Source of the DNA: Salvia splendens
Taxonomy: Eukaryota > Streptophyta > Magnoliopsida > Lamiales > Lamiaceae
DNA length: 64,000 nt
Assembly (NCBI RefSeq): GCF_004379255.2
Contig: NC_056050.1
Span: forward strand, 20,019,514 to 20,083,513
Direction: 5' to 3'
Below are positions 34,652 to 49,832 of this stretch, one piece after another. Both the position numbers and the translations under genes were made by a program. Every line of letters starts with the position of its first letter. The first letter of the stretch is position 1. A model generated the notes under the pieces. It did not search any database. It was not told the DNA's origin and worked only from the letters and a program-made list of their open reading frames with translations.

Positions 34652-36228
34652 TATTTCACTTAAAACTATCCCTACGTATAGGGAAATGTGCAATTAGCTA
34701 GTGACTACTACTTTATCGATTCCATCTCTCAAACACAAGCCATTACTTTAAAATTCATTAAAGATATCATTTTTTAAAGATATACCTAGCTTTTGAATAT
34801 TTGAAGTGTTTGCTTTTATCCATGAGATTTATGACACATCTTTAAAATGGAAGAAACTCTAAAAAGTACGTCCATGCATGAAACGAATGTCGAGGACGTA
34901 TGTATTTTTTTTGTGCATGGCACATTTCCCGCCGTAAAATACTCTGCATGGTATTGTACTACGCAAATTGATTATCTTAATTTAAATTAAAGTAAATAAT
35001 ATATGGTGCAGTTCACGATAAATCATAATCATATCTGTAATTTCCTAATTGTACGTTAATTATGTTTCAAGAAATTGCAATTCCAATTACATTCTGAGGC
35101 CAAGAAATAATTTCAATAGCTTTTTTCCCCTTGAGTTCGTGACAATACATCTATGTCATCTTTATTTGCAAAATAAATCAGGATAAATGGACAAATTATG
35201 GTTCATTCTACACTTTCAAAAGATAAAATTAAATATATAAAATTAAATCAGGATAAATGGTCAAATTATGGTTCATTCTACACTTTTAAAAGATAAAATT
35301 AAATTACGAAAGATGAAAAATATATAATTGTCATCTTTATTTTATGATTGTATTTACTCACTTATTTGATACTATGTACATATTTATGTGGTGGGCGGCG
35401 TGTTCAAAATCGGCTAACATGTTATCGCATATTTTGCTGGAAATGAAACACATAAGATAATTGCAAATTTTTTATCTTGGTTTAAATTTTAGATTTAGAA
35501 AATTTTGAAGTGAACAGAATTTGATCATTTTTATGATTTACTGTATTTAATAATTTGTGTTATAGGTCTTAATGTGTTTAAAACAGTACATCGATCAATC
35601 CACTAGAAATTAGTGAGTAGTGTGATTGGACCTTTTTTCATCATCTCATGGTTCAAAATTTTCCCTACTTTTAATGTGAAAGTTAAAGGGGAAAAAGAAA
35701 AAGAATTATGTAAAAAAAGTTGAAGCTAGAGTAATAGATGGAGGTGGTGTGTGGGAACCTAGTTTATTTTTTGTTAATTTAAATTTGATTATGGAGTAGT
35801 TGCATAAAGCCATCGGGTTCGTGGCCATAAAAAGATCACAAAAAGTTTTTTGTAATGTTTTTTTATCCTTTTCTGCATGAGAAAACAGAATCTGATTCCC
35901 ATCTATCAAATCAATAATTTATTTGATTTGGTGAAACTCAAACTCATAATTTCTTCATCAATATTAATCGAAGATGGATTTGAAGCACTCTTATCTATGT
36001 CGGGAAATACCTTTGACCAGTTTTATGGAAATTCTACGAGGTCATACGTTAATTTTGTTATTTTTCTCTTGTCTTTTTCTAGAATGTAGGCATGATGACA
36101 TAACCAATTAACTCATTTGTGTGAACAATATATTATTGCAATTTGCTTTTTTAGACACACCTATACATGAAACCCACCATATTTTTAATAAGTGGGAGGG
36201 TTTATTTTAAGCAATACTTTCTTTTGTA
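34652..36228. repeat. Spacer with a 70-bp tandem duplication
   Basis: At 35175-35305 a 70-bp unit occurs twice (AAATCAGGATAAATGG, then CAAATTATGGTTCATTCTAC). No gene was seen in the remainder. Confidence 0.65.
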
Positions 36229-36480
36229 CTCCCTCTGTCCCACATAATTTGACCCAATTTTTCATTTTGGGCAGTCCCACGTAATTTGACCCATTTCACT
36301 TTTACCATTTTTTATAGTGGACCTCACATTCCACTAACTCATTCCTACTCACATTTAATTATAAAACTAATATATAAAAGTAGGATCCACATTCCACTAA
36401 CTTTTTCAACTCACTTTTCATTACATTTCTTAAAACCCGTGCCCGGTCAAAGTGTCCCAAATTATGTAGGACGGAGGGAG
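36229..36480. mobile_element. Stowaway-type MITE
   Basis: Ends CTCCCTCTGTCCCACATAAT and ATTATGTAGGACGGAGGGAG, nearly perfect inverted repeats, with TA on both sides. Confidence 0.85.
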
Positions 36481-37044
36481 TAATATATACTCACTAAAAA
36501 CAAATGATTAATTTTGTATGGTTATGTACCATAATTATTTGTATCTTGACCTATATATGTATTGCAATATTTTACTATTGAATACTAGAAGTAGAATAAA
36601 ATGTTGAGCAATGAAGGATTTAGAAAAACATCACAATCATATTAGTAAAGAAAACTTTTGAAGTGTCAAATTTAGCAGATCAGAAGCCCTTGATACTTTA
36701 CAGCCCACCATTTTTAATAATTGAGAGCTCGAACTGTATTGATTGCGACTATGGCTGATTGTCAAAGACAAAAAAAAAATAGAAACCATCCATTTTGGAT
36801 TTTCTAGAATTCGAAATATGGATTTGGCACCCCATCTCATTATTGAAACCCCCCCTCCCCCAAAATAAAACAAAATATCACACCCCAAAACAAAAAAAAT
36901 CAAAATCAAAATCAAAATTTCCTCCACAAATTCATTTACATTCTGCTTTCACCAATTCAAATCAAAACACTCCTAAAACCTAATACAGATACACGCAGAA
37001 TATAACAATACAAAACAAAATTTTTTTAAAAAATATGAATATTA
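36481..37044. other. 3' flank of the CKX7-like gene
   Basis: Likely 3' untranslated region and spacer of the minus-strand cytokinin dehydrogenase gene; nothing else seen. Confidence 0.5.
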
Positions 37045-39890
<2,846 letters not shown>

Positions 39891-40219
39891 CTAAAACGGC
39901 TGAGCTGAGAGAGAGAGGCGTGAGAAGCTACTGTTTGTATTTGGAAAATTATTGTGTTTTAATTTGCTGTAAATATGAAAATGAATTACTCTAATAAATA
40001 CGGAAAGGGGGAAAAAGGATTAAATATTTGTCGTGTCTGTGTATCAGTAAGTAAATGCTATCAGGCTATCTCCTCATCTGTCTGCCACTTCGTTCAATAT
40101 GCTACTCCACTTCTTATACATGTAATTAGGAATAAATTTTTTTAGTAAAATGTATAGGTACATATTTTTGGAGCTAACCTAGAAGTAGAAGTTATGCTCG
40201 TCGTGCCGCTAAAAAGGTG

Positions 40220-40279
40220 TTAGTCCCATTCGTCGTCGGCATCTATCATGTTATGCATTATAATCAATATGTACATAAT
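40220..40279 (-). pseudogene. Relic of a Harbinger transposase
   Basis: On the minus strand the translation IMYILIIMHNMIDADDEWD parallels IMYTCIILHNMIVADEGPE in the copies at 0.5 and 54.3 kb. A possible Harbinger terminus, CCATTGCAAATGCTCT, occurs about 200 bp away near 40490. Only this fragment is recognisable. Confidence 0.6.
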
Positions 40280-43200
40280 ATAATAAAATTATTGATCATA
40301 ATCATGTATGTGTTGGGGCTTTTACTACCCACTCAACCTAATTGATCAATTCCGAAAGCACATTCACCGGTGGTTCGTTGCTGGAATAATAGGGCTCAGC
40401 CGGAATAGCTAGAGAACGGCTTTCTCATAGTCTCATCGAATGTACATGACTGAATGGTTTCTCCTCTTCCCCATTGCAAATGCTCTAGGTAACATTGTTT
40501 TAAATTATAGGAGTAATAGTTACTAGCAAAATGAATACATGACAATTAAATCTAAAATCAACCCAAAATTCCATTTGTACTCCACTAAATTTTGAAACCA
40601 CATTAATTTCTATTTAGCTAATTTCGGCCATTTACTTGTACAAAACAAACTAAAAACGTTGATGCACTTATCCATATCACGTTAGATAGTAATTAATGAG
40701 GTATTTCAAGCTTTTTTATTTTAAAACTAGTAGTAGTATTTCTCTATTTGATAATTGCTACATATATTTCGTGAATAGCAATTATTTAGGAAATCAGCTA
40801 ATTAAATTGAAATGGTAAAACTTAAAAGCTTAAAAGGAGGTGCCAAAAAAAAAGGGATAATTATTTTGATGTGATAATAAATAAATAATTATTGGGAGTT
40901 TGACCCCAGCATAAAAGTAAACAATCCCGACTAATACGCGTCAACGGTGAATGTGTTTCATTAAACAAGTAGTAACTCCTTTTCTTTCTATGCTACAATC
41001 ACTGAAAATTCAGTCTTTTCTAGATAACTTGAGTCATTAATATGGTTATTATTTGTTAATAAAAATAGTTAAATTGTTTCTAAATTACGACAAAAAATAG
41101 AGATAAACGAGGTTGATTAATCTTTCATTTTGACATTTATATGTAATTCGGATAGGTTTTTTTAAAAGAAAAAATATGTAATGAATGAATTAATATGTCC
41201 TCCAAATAAAAAATAAGTACTACTCCTAATTAACTACTATGAATTAAGATAATATTCTCTACGTCTGTCTTTATGTGTTTCGTTTTGTTGCATTCGAACT
41301 TATAATCCTCTGTATTATCTGTCTTATTTTATAATTCGATTTGATTAATCTTGTCGATTATATAGGAAAGTGAAAGGCAAGATTTGGTACCTAATTGGAA
41401 CTTAATTTTTAGCATACTAATCCATGGATTGACTAAGACTTGTTATAGGTCGGTATTATTTAATCTCGTATAATCTTTTGTTGATGTTGACTTGTGACAC
41501 AGCTTATCCTCATCTTATGATAAAAGGAGATTAAGGTAATAATTTAAAAGATTATGTGACTAATACACATTACGTATGAGTTGATTTTTTTTCTAGACTT
41601 CAAACCATTTTTTTCAATGTTTTATTTGCGTCAGCCGTAACCGCCAATTTAAAGAATCACTCTTCGATTTTCAATTAAATTATTTAAATGTGGTTATAAA
41701 TTATTCTCCAAAATAATAGTGAAAATAATATAATAATGAAATTACGTTGTTGTAAATGTAATATAGCAGGCGAGTGTTGAACAAGAACCCAGAAAATCTT
41801 TTTTTGTCAGCTAATCTGACTTCTTGTTTGAATTAAAAAATCAAAAGAGCAGTTAGCAAGATTTGCATCTGTTGTTTTAGATTTCCTACGTAGATGAATT
41901 TGATATGCTTACAGCTTTATGATGCTGCACTATTATAGTTTTTCAATATTTGACAAAAATACAATAGAGAATTTAAAATTTTAAAAAATTGTGGTCCCTA
42001 AAAGATTTCCATTCCCAGAAAATCATTTATATTGGGGTCTCATCATCAATTCATCACATTATTTAATTAAATTTACTATAACATGACACCTGATGTTTAC
42101 CTAAAATGATTATCTTTATGCTGACATTATAAAGACAAAATTATCACTCATGAAGTATTATATTTGGAAAACAAGCAAATCATTAAAGGATCAAGAATAG
42201 AAGATGCGGTTCTGCCATTTAATCAATTCATGTCTCCATAATTTTTATTTTTAAAAAAAATACAAAATGTGTGACATACGTATTGGATGAATATAGATCG
42301 CAATTTACCTATAACCTACATATGGTCCAATAATTAGAGAATTGGTCTTTAGTTATATCGAAATATTTTTCTCATGTCAAATTAGTGTCACCCTGTCCTT
42401 TCATTTAGTATCACACTATACACTTGATTTATTTATTGGGTGGTTGGTTTTAGTAAGATCCTATGTCTAATATTTTCAAATGTTGTGATATGGTAGAATA
42501 TTGATATGACTTATGATAAATAATGCAATCAAACATGATAATGCAACTTAAAATTTTTTTTGGTTAAGCCACTTTTAATATAGCTCCACTTATTTGCCAT
42601 GGTTAGCCGAAATTATGGATATCAAAAGTCCTCAAATATGTACATTATAATATATTTTGTGTATGATCGAATTAAATATATTATGGCTGCTAAAATGTCA
42701 ATGTAATCTATTAAATCATTTAAACCATGGACTCAAATTATTCAAGCCGATTTGAATTTTTAGACCTAATAATAAATAAGGACTGCTTGAATCTAATCAA
42801 GTCTAATTCAATTTGCACTTGTGGGTGAATCTTTGTGATCTTATTTTGATTTTCTTGGTTGACTATCTTGTTCTGATTTTCTTGGTTATGGGAGATGGTC
42901 ATCAATATTGGGTATAGATTCACTCAAATCTCCATAAAATCTAGTATCTGATTTCCAATACATCTCATAGTTGGAACAAACATTTATATGGATATATTCA
43001 TATTTTAGTGGCATACGTCATTGCATACATGAATTTCAACTAGTTTCAAGATGGAGGAGGGATTTTACAAAAAAAGTTTTTTTATTTTATTTTTTTAATT
43101 TAGATTTCAAAAATGATTATTTGTCCCCACTATCATGGTATCACCGCATATAAAAGTGCTGTGAAACTATTGGCAACTAGCTAGCTAGGACGACTTTAAT

Positions 43201-44010
43201 CTGACTATCGAATCTATTTAGATCTTACATTTGATTCTCAATAGTGTAAATGATTGGATTTACAATTCTGTCTAGTGTTGTGAATAATATGCGACGCGAC
43301 GGTGAGTACGAGTGAATTATTTCTACCTAAAATACATTGTTGTGATGAATATGGGACGGTAAATGTCAGTCATGATTAAAAGGTCACGAGTCAAGATTTA
43401 GCAAATGTTGTTAAAAAAAAAAAAAGATTTAGCAAATGTTGTTTGTGTCGAACAAATATTAATAAAAACTCTTTTTCTTTGGTCCGCACTTTAAAATTAA
43501 AAAAATTATTTTAAGAAATTTCTCTTTTTAATGAGGTGGTACATATTTTCCACTAGCATACTTTTTTTCTAATTTTCTCTTACTTTACTAATTTTGTATT
43601 AAAATCTGTACTATTTTAAAAGTTTTAATTTTTTAAGAGACGATGGAGTATAAAGAAATAAAATATGGGTCAGATATATGAGCTTATTTGTAAGAATAAA
43701 ACTGAATTAAGTATAGTATATGTCTAGAAAACGGGTCACACCAATAAAATTTCAATATTTTATTTTGGGCTTTATTAACGGCCTAATGGGCTCAGCGTTT
43801 TCATTTTATAAATATTAGATCAGCCCTTGCGCGTTTAAAGTAATCCACTGAATACATAGTTAGTGAGTTCATAATGAAGATTTTGTTTGGTAACTTTACA
43901 AATTATTTATAATTACTTGAAGACAAAGTGATATCAATTAGCATATTTTGAATTACAAGAGTACGATACGTGTAGTCTTAATTTAACTTAATTGGTTGAT
44001 TTTCTTCCCA

Positions 44011-44140
44011 TTGCTTAAAACAAATTCACATCTCTTTGTATCTCATCTTTAGCAAAAATAATTATATCATATTGTTGCTTAAAACAAATTCACATCTATT
44101 TGTATCTCAATTTTAACAAAAATAATTACTATATCAGATT
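44011..44140. repeat. 64-bp tandem duplication
   Basis: TTGCTTAAAACAAATTCACA and the following 44 bases are repeated once with a few substitutions, starting at 44011 and 44075. Confidence 0.8.
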
Positions 44141-44333
44141 GTATTAGTCAATTGTGTCAATCGTCACAAGTACGGTAAGTAATTTAAAAAAAAAAAACAA
44201 GTACGGTAAGTAATAAATACTCTTAAGTTGGTTTATTTTGTAGAAAATCAAAATAAGTATTTACTCAGTACTTTAATAATATAGATAAAAAAGCAACCAC
44301 AATCGGGTCATACAAAGAAATTATATAATAATA

Positions 44334-44571
44334 TTCCATCCGTCTCATATTACTTGCACTTTTCATTTTATATCATAAATTTAGAATTGATTTTTTAGTT
44401 TAATTAAATCAATATTTTAAGTATAATGACAGATCATTTAATAAAAAAATATTTAATTAACTCTAAAATACTATTAATGAAATACTGGTTCTTATTTTAA
44501 AAATATAAATAACATAAATAGTTTGATTCGAGCTGAAATAGAAAAGGTGATAATATATCAGACGGAGGAAG
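44334..44571. mobile_element. Diverged Stowaway-type MITE
   Basis: Ends TTCCATCCGTCTCATAT and ATCAGACGGAGGAAG are inverted, with TA targets. The interior is AT-rich and non-coding. Confidence 0.65.
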
Positions 44572-45062
44572 TATTAATCACGATTTCAACTCAAGAATCA
44601 TTGACACACGTATGAATAAATAGTTTTACATATATATGGTTTCATTTTAATTTTCAAACATCGCCTCTTCCTTGTTGGTAAAACTTTGTAATCATTTCAT
44701 TTTTACATTTTCGTCTTTCAACTTTATATGCATTTGATTTTTTTTAAATGAAACATTTTTTTTTATACGTAGGAGTATAATCTAACAAATTAAACAAAAT
44801 TTAGTGCAAGAACAAAATATTAAATAGGAGTATCACCTATCATACAAGTTGATAAGACCTACGCTTCAGATTATTGAATGAAGCATTGACATGCGTTCTA
44901 ACTTCGTAAATAGTACTCCCTCCGTCCCATAAAAGATGACATACTTGGGTAAAGACACAGAATTTTAGGAGATGTTATTTTATGTGATAAGTAGAGAGAA
45001 AAAAATAGTATATTTATATTAATATGAGAGAGAACTTTTAAAAAAAAGGAAATATGACATCT

Positions 45063-45696
45063 TGTTACGAACACTACAAACCCTTCGCCTGAAAGGGAAC
45101 AACGGACGTCGGATGAAGCAAGGGACGTGATCATACCGACCGTGGAGGAGACGGAGAATGAGGAGCAGTGGGAGGAAGAGCTGACAAGAGCAGCAGCAGA
45201 GAAGGCACTGGTCGGGAGACAGCTCCAGCCCAAAGATCAGCTCAAGCCGCCGGACCGTCTCCAAGACTACACCGCCATGTAGGAGAGGGATGGCGATGAG
45301 TAGTTAGTATTTGTTTTATTATTTAATTATGTTGAACTCGGGAATATTTTCATTCCTTTTGCTTTGTCGAACTTATTTTAATTGAGCAATTTATAAGCCC
45401 CGTCGGGTTTTCTTAGTTGGTTCTTTCCCGATATATAGATTTAAGTCGAACCATCCCTAGGGTCCTTAAAGGTTATAAATAGGGCTTTCATTAATTTCGC
45501 CATTCAATTAATGAAGAATTGTTTGCCTACATTACTTGCTCATACAAACTCAAAACCTTACTTTGTTGCCGACAGAGGAATCTTCCGCGCCAACCGTGTA
45601 TTTTGCCGCCGACCCTCAAGCTAGGGCGCCGGAAGTGTCTTGTGACGTACGTGATCGAACCGGTGTTCTTTTGTTAGGAGTAGGAGACTCTTAACA
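45063..45696 (+). mobile_element. Solo LTR, 634 bp, gypsy type by inference
   Basis: It begins TGTTACGAAC and ends CTCTTAACA, and sits inside a MITE. The flanking pentamers CATCT and TATTT differ only by two C-to-T changes, consistent with an aged 5-bp target duplication. TATAAATA at 45474-45481 fits an LTR promoter. The first 220 bp are GC-richer and coding-like. No second LTR or internal region is present, so a solo LTR formed by LTR-LTR recombination is the simplest reading. Confidence 0.7.
45064..45282 (+). pseudogene. LTR-encoded C-terminal tail of a retroelement polyprotein
   Basis: A frame is open from the second base of the LTR to a TAG at 45280-45282. It gives 72 residues without a start Met, rich in Glu and Arg and ending LQDYTAM. 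Open entry at the LTR edge and the coding-like composition suggest that pol ran into the 3' LTR in the parent element. No domain recognised. Confidence 0.5.
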
Positions 45697-45760
45697 TATT
45701 TTTTGTGGGACAAACTAAAAAGGAAAGTGTGACATCTATTATGGAACGGAGGGATTGGTA

Positions 45761-46129
45761 CTTCCTCTGTCTCAACTAAGTTGAGTCACTTCTTTTTTGA
45801 ACTCATTTTAAAAAAATTGTAATCCCTCTGTCCCATAATAGATGTCACACTTTCCTTTTAAGTTTGTCCCACAAAAGATGTCACATTTCCATTTTTGGAA
45901 AAAGTTCCCTTTCACATGAATATAAAAATTATATTTTCTCTCTCCATTTAATACACAAAACAAAACCTCGTAAAATCCCGTGTCGTCCCACAAGTGTGAC
46001 ATCTTTTGTGGGACGGAGGGAGTAGTAAATAGTTAAAGTGGATATATAGTAAAGTAAAAGCGAGAATACTGTAAATTTTCAAAACGAGTGCAAAAAAGAA
46101 GTGACTCAACTTAGTTGGGACGAAGGGAG
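45761..46129. mobile_element. Stowaway-type MITE (outer) with another nested inside
   Basis: Ends CTTCCTCTGTCTCAACTAAG and CTTAGTTGGGACGAAGGGAG are inverted and share GTTGAGTCACTTCTTTTT further in. The TA targets lie at 45759-45760 and 46130-46131. Confidence 0.78.
45822..46022. mobile_element. Stowaway-type MITE (inner), 201 bp
   Basis: Ends ATCCCTCTGTCCCATAATAG and CTTTTGTGGGACGGAGGGAG, inverted. It is related to the MITE at 44916, sharing GATGTCACACTTTCCTTTT in inverted or direct form. Confidence 0.78.
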
Positions 46130-46189
46130 TACTACTATTTATGAAGTTAGAACGCATGTCAATGCTTCATTCAATATAATTATTCTTGC

Positions 46190-46291
46190 TTTTACTTTAC
46201 TATATATCCACTTTAACTATTTACTATGATTTTTTCAAAATGAGTACAAAAACTAAGTGACTCAACTTAGTTGAAATGGAAGAAATACTAT
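46190..46291. mobile_element. Right half of a Stowaway-type MITE
   Basis: The sequence TAAGTGACTCAACTTAGTTG followed by AAATGGAAGAAATA parallels the right arm of the MITE at 45761-46129. No matching left end was found. Confidence 0.55.
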
Positions 46292-46639
46292 AATTTAATA
46301 AATTAGAAGACAAATAGTTTAATAATTCCACTTTCTAAATTCATCTGTTTCATATAGTTAAAATATAAAAGAAAAAAACATAACTTATTTTCTCCCCAAT
46401 CTCATGTTGCTAGTCTCAATCATTGGTCATTTTTCTTTTATAAATTAAAGGCTCAAATAAAAAGATGACGAGCAAGAATTCAACAACAATTCCGTACAAA
46501 TCAACCAAGACCAAAGAGAAAATCAAGTATTAATGCTAAACCAAAAGCAAAAATAGACATACACCCAAAGCTCACACCACAAACAACTAACCACTAAGAA
46601 AGCAAGGCTAAAAAGCTTTACAACAAACCGATGGTAAGA

Positions 46640-46990
46640 CAAACCTTTTTAGTGTTCTTTGATTGCAAGCTTAGCCATATGTTTGATGTCAGTCCATCTT
46701 CTAACCTGGCTTAACTCCTCATATTTCCAGCGATACAAAAGGAAACTCTGGACACTATCCTTTAGCCCATGAACTTAGCCTCCACAGTAAGAGTCTCTTC
46801 TCAGTTTCTCAATTTGGGACAATCTTCTCGAATATACAATTTTGTTCTAAGCCACCAAATGGACCACGCTGTCACATAGAAGAGGGAACACCAAAGTTTT
46901 TTTTTATATCAAATTTGTTGAAAGGAACGTCCATCAAATTTGATAAAAAAGCTTTGAACACATGAATCCGAAAATGACATGATCAACAGT
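46640..46990 (-). pseudogene. Possible LINE remnant
   Basis: The minus strand contains short frame-broken stretches such as LKDSVQSFLLYRWKYEELSQ and RTKLYIREDCPKL. They recall the tail of plant L1-type reverse transcriptases with the zf-RVT region. There is no continuous frame and no RT catalytic motif. Weak call from memory only. Confidence 0.3.
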
Positions 46991-49200
46991 CTCTAGTTAT
47001 TTTTTAGATTGAATGAGTGAAAATACAACATATAACAAAGTTGTATACATGTATATATGCTTTCATCAAATTTTTCGGTTTTTTTCTACGTATTTCAAAT
47101 CTTGTTAAATTCGCTTAGAAGTTTTATTTTTTCTAGTCTTGATTGATTTTTATATACTTTTTGCGTCTCATCTCTTCTCTCAGTTCTTTACTCTCTCAAC
47201 ATGCATATTCTTCGTATTTTAAATTAGTATAGACCCTTGGTTTTTTAGATTTGACTTAATTTGTAGTATTTTTCTTCTCTTTCTTATTATTCCACTAACA
47301 CTTGGCTCCATATTGTTGTTCACACCCATCAAATTTCAATAGTTATATTAGGCTCTTTTAACGGCCAAATGGGCTCAGCATTTCCATGTTATAAATATTG
47401 ATGGCCTCTAAATTTATAGAAATTTAAATGATGTACTTTTAGGGTCACTCCTTAGTCGTATTTAACGTCTCATTTTTGTCTTTAGGGAGTATTTTGTAGT
47501 CATAAACTGTACATACATAAACTAACTCGTGACTTTTAAGATAGGCAAACATGTTCCTTTTATAAGTATTTTTAAGGCGATTTTCCTTGAATGTTATTTT
47601 CACTTATTCCACGCATGTGGAGAGATAACTTGCTAATTTTGGAAGCTCAAATGTACTTTAAGAAACGACAAATAAATTAATTGTTTACCTTTGTTAAGAT
47701 ATGGACAAAATATTATTTAGATACTTATATGTAATTACAAGGTTTGAAAGGAAACATGTGAAAATAAAATGCAGACCGAGATTCGTGTACTTAATCTATT
47801 TAGCATTTACCACTTAAGAATAATTGGATTACTAAAAATCTCAACAATTTGATCATAAATGTTTGTTTCGTCATTGACAGTTTGACACTATGACCTTTAT
47901 GTAGGACTAGTTCTAAGGCACAAGAAAATACAACTAGAAGAAAACAAATTAAAAAGAATTAACCAAAATGAAATCCTAATTGGTAACAGGACAAATTTTA
48001 TTAACTAGGAAAGCTAATCACAACTAAACGAATCCTAAAACTAAAACGTATCACACTAAACAAACTAGTCGCGGCCAACCGGTAAAAACAAATTAGACTG
48101 CAAAAAATTATGCAGCAATCAAAATGGGCCAATCGCATAAACACATGTTTTCTGAATTAAATATTTAAAAATACGGTTATAACTTCTTTTTATTAACAGA
48201 ATTGCAAGTAAGAATTAAAGGTTGTTAGCTTCTTCTATTTTCAAATGGAAATCGGAAGTGAAAATCAAGTTGTTATAAGTAGAAAATATAAATAAAATAA
48301 ACCACAATACAGTAGTAGTATATTTTTTTGGTGGCTTACAAACTCAATCTTTTTTTTATCGAGTGTTCGATCTTTTGGACAATAATACAATTCTTTTTTA
48401 TAGAAGACGAACATGCTAGTATATGCTAGTACTTTACAAATCGAATACGGACAATAATAATATTTTCGTTCTATTTCATTTTGTAAGAAGTATGCAAATA
48501 AAATACATATACACAATGATGGAACTAGAAATTGAAATGAGTCGGGACTGATTCGTTTCTGAAAAGTAGAAACTTTTAGTTTTAAGAAATTTATCTCTAT
48601 AGAGGTGAGACTCATTTTCCACTGACTATAATTCCAATTCTACCGAGGCCTAGTGCATCATTAGTCTATTAGAATTATACTAATTCTAATTCCAATTCCA
48701 AATCCAATTCCCAACCCTTATCTTCTCCAACCTAGTTCCATTTTCAATTTCACAGATGCAGCGGCGCTTGCAGTCGCGGGGAGGGCGTCCATGGCTGCAA
48801 TTATATTAGGGTGATTAAATTTATTGTAATAAAAAAATGAAACAACACAGTATTTCCCACACACACAAGGAGACAATCGGAATTTCACAATTTGATGGAC
48901 GCATGGCGAGATCTGAAGCGGAGCGAGGAGCAAGAGCGAATGTGGGGCGTTGGATGAGTGGACACAGAAATTAATGCAGACAGCAACACAGTGACACATT
49001 CACGTGCGCCATCTTTCCGTTTCAGAATGTCTTCTCTGCAGTTACCTGCCCTGCTCTGCTGCACACACATACAACCACACGTGCCATTTGTCTTCTGTCT
49101 CCACTTCAAATTATTGTTTTAATATCTCTATTCTTATTAGTACTATTATTCAAGCATTTTCCATTTGGGCACTCGACCTTCTTTGCAGCTACGTAGGAAC
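46991..49200. other. Spacer upstream of the copia element
   Basis: AT-rich except for 48750-49130, which is GC-richer and has short overlapping frames on both strands. None resembles a known protein. Confidence 0.45.
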
Positions 49201-49759
49201 TGTTAGAAGTGAGAGTGATCAAGCCACTGCTAACAAAGTTGATCAAGTCGCTACATATCGAGTTGATCAAGCTACTGCTGACAAAGTTGATCAAGCCGTT
49301 GGATGCCATATTGATCAAGTCGCAACATGCCGAGTTGATCAGGCTGCTGCGCACAATGCTGAGGTTGCTGAGCATGGTTATCGGTACATGGCGACGAAGC
49401 GAGAAGCACGTGATAAACAAACCAAGGCCGTTGCGCTAAAAGAACAATCTGAGAACTCGCACGAGTTACATCTGTGATTGAGCCGAGCACGCCAGCTAAG
49501 GTGGAGGACCACCGTTATATTTGGAGAGACGTGTTGCTCAATGGAATAAAGAAGAGAGAGACTTTGTAGAGTTAGTTACAGTAGATTGCAGAGTTTGTTA
49601 AAGTAGATTAGTACAATGTTCTGGATGGTTCGAATCAAGAATATATGTATTGTATCTGGTTACATTCAATGTAATGAAAACACATATGAAGTGTTCTTGC
49701 TGAAAATACATCATGTTGTTATCATCTTTCTCCTTTATGCTCCATATGGTTTCCTTTCA
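49201..49759 (+). repeat. 5' LTR of a Ty1/copia element
   Basis: It starts TGTTAGAAGTGAG and ends TTCCTTTCA, directly before a primer binding site. Length 559 bp. No second LTR is present, because the element is cut at its 3' end. A 24-bp minisatellite occupies its first part. Confidence 0.8.
49217..49360 (+). repeat. 24-bp minisatellite, six units, inside the copia LTR
   Basis: Six units of 24 bp begin GATCAAG (the last GATCAGG). Units alternate between a CTGCTAACAAAGTT type and a GCTACATATCGAGTT type, so a 48-bp higher-order period is visible. In the + frame they encode repeats such as DQVATYRV. Confidence 0.85.
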
Positions 49760-49771
49760 TGGTATCAGAGC
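49760..49771 (+). other. Primer binding site
   Basis: TGGTATCAGAGC is the usual complement of the 3' end of plant initiator-Met tRNA. It directly follows the LTR. Confidence 0.88.
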
Positions 49772-49832
49772 AGGATTCGTATGATCCTGACTCTTCACCT
49801 CGAATAGCTTAGCATTAAATTTCAGATCTGAA

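Larger units (their letters stand above)
44916..45758. mobile_element. Stowaway-type MITE carrying a nested solo LTR
   Basis: Left end CTCCCTCCGTCCCATAAAAG and right end TTATGGAACGGAGGGA are inverted. The MITE body is split by an LTR-type sequence (45063-45696). Removing that sequence leaves about 209 bp, a normal size for this subfamily, and rejoins GACATCT to TTTTGTGGG as in the related MITE at 45822. Confidence 0.8.
44872..46175. repeat. 42-bp inverted repeats bracketing the MITE cluster
   Basis: ATTGAATGAAGCATTGACAT and the following 22 bases (44872-44913) return in inverted orientation at 46134-46175 with one or two differences. They bracket two MITEs, a nested MITE and the solo LTR. 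The outer arms are not part of the Stowaway termini. Confidence 0.8.

Noticed and set aside
48265..48999. Minus-strand frames of 93-116 codons
   Set aside because: Phe/Tyr/Lys-rich or Cys/Ser-rich low-complexity translations, no motif, no splice-consistent neighbours.
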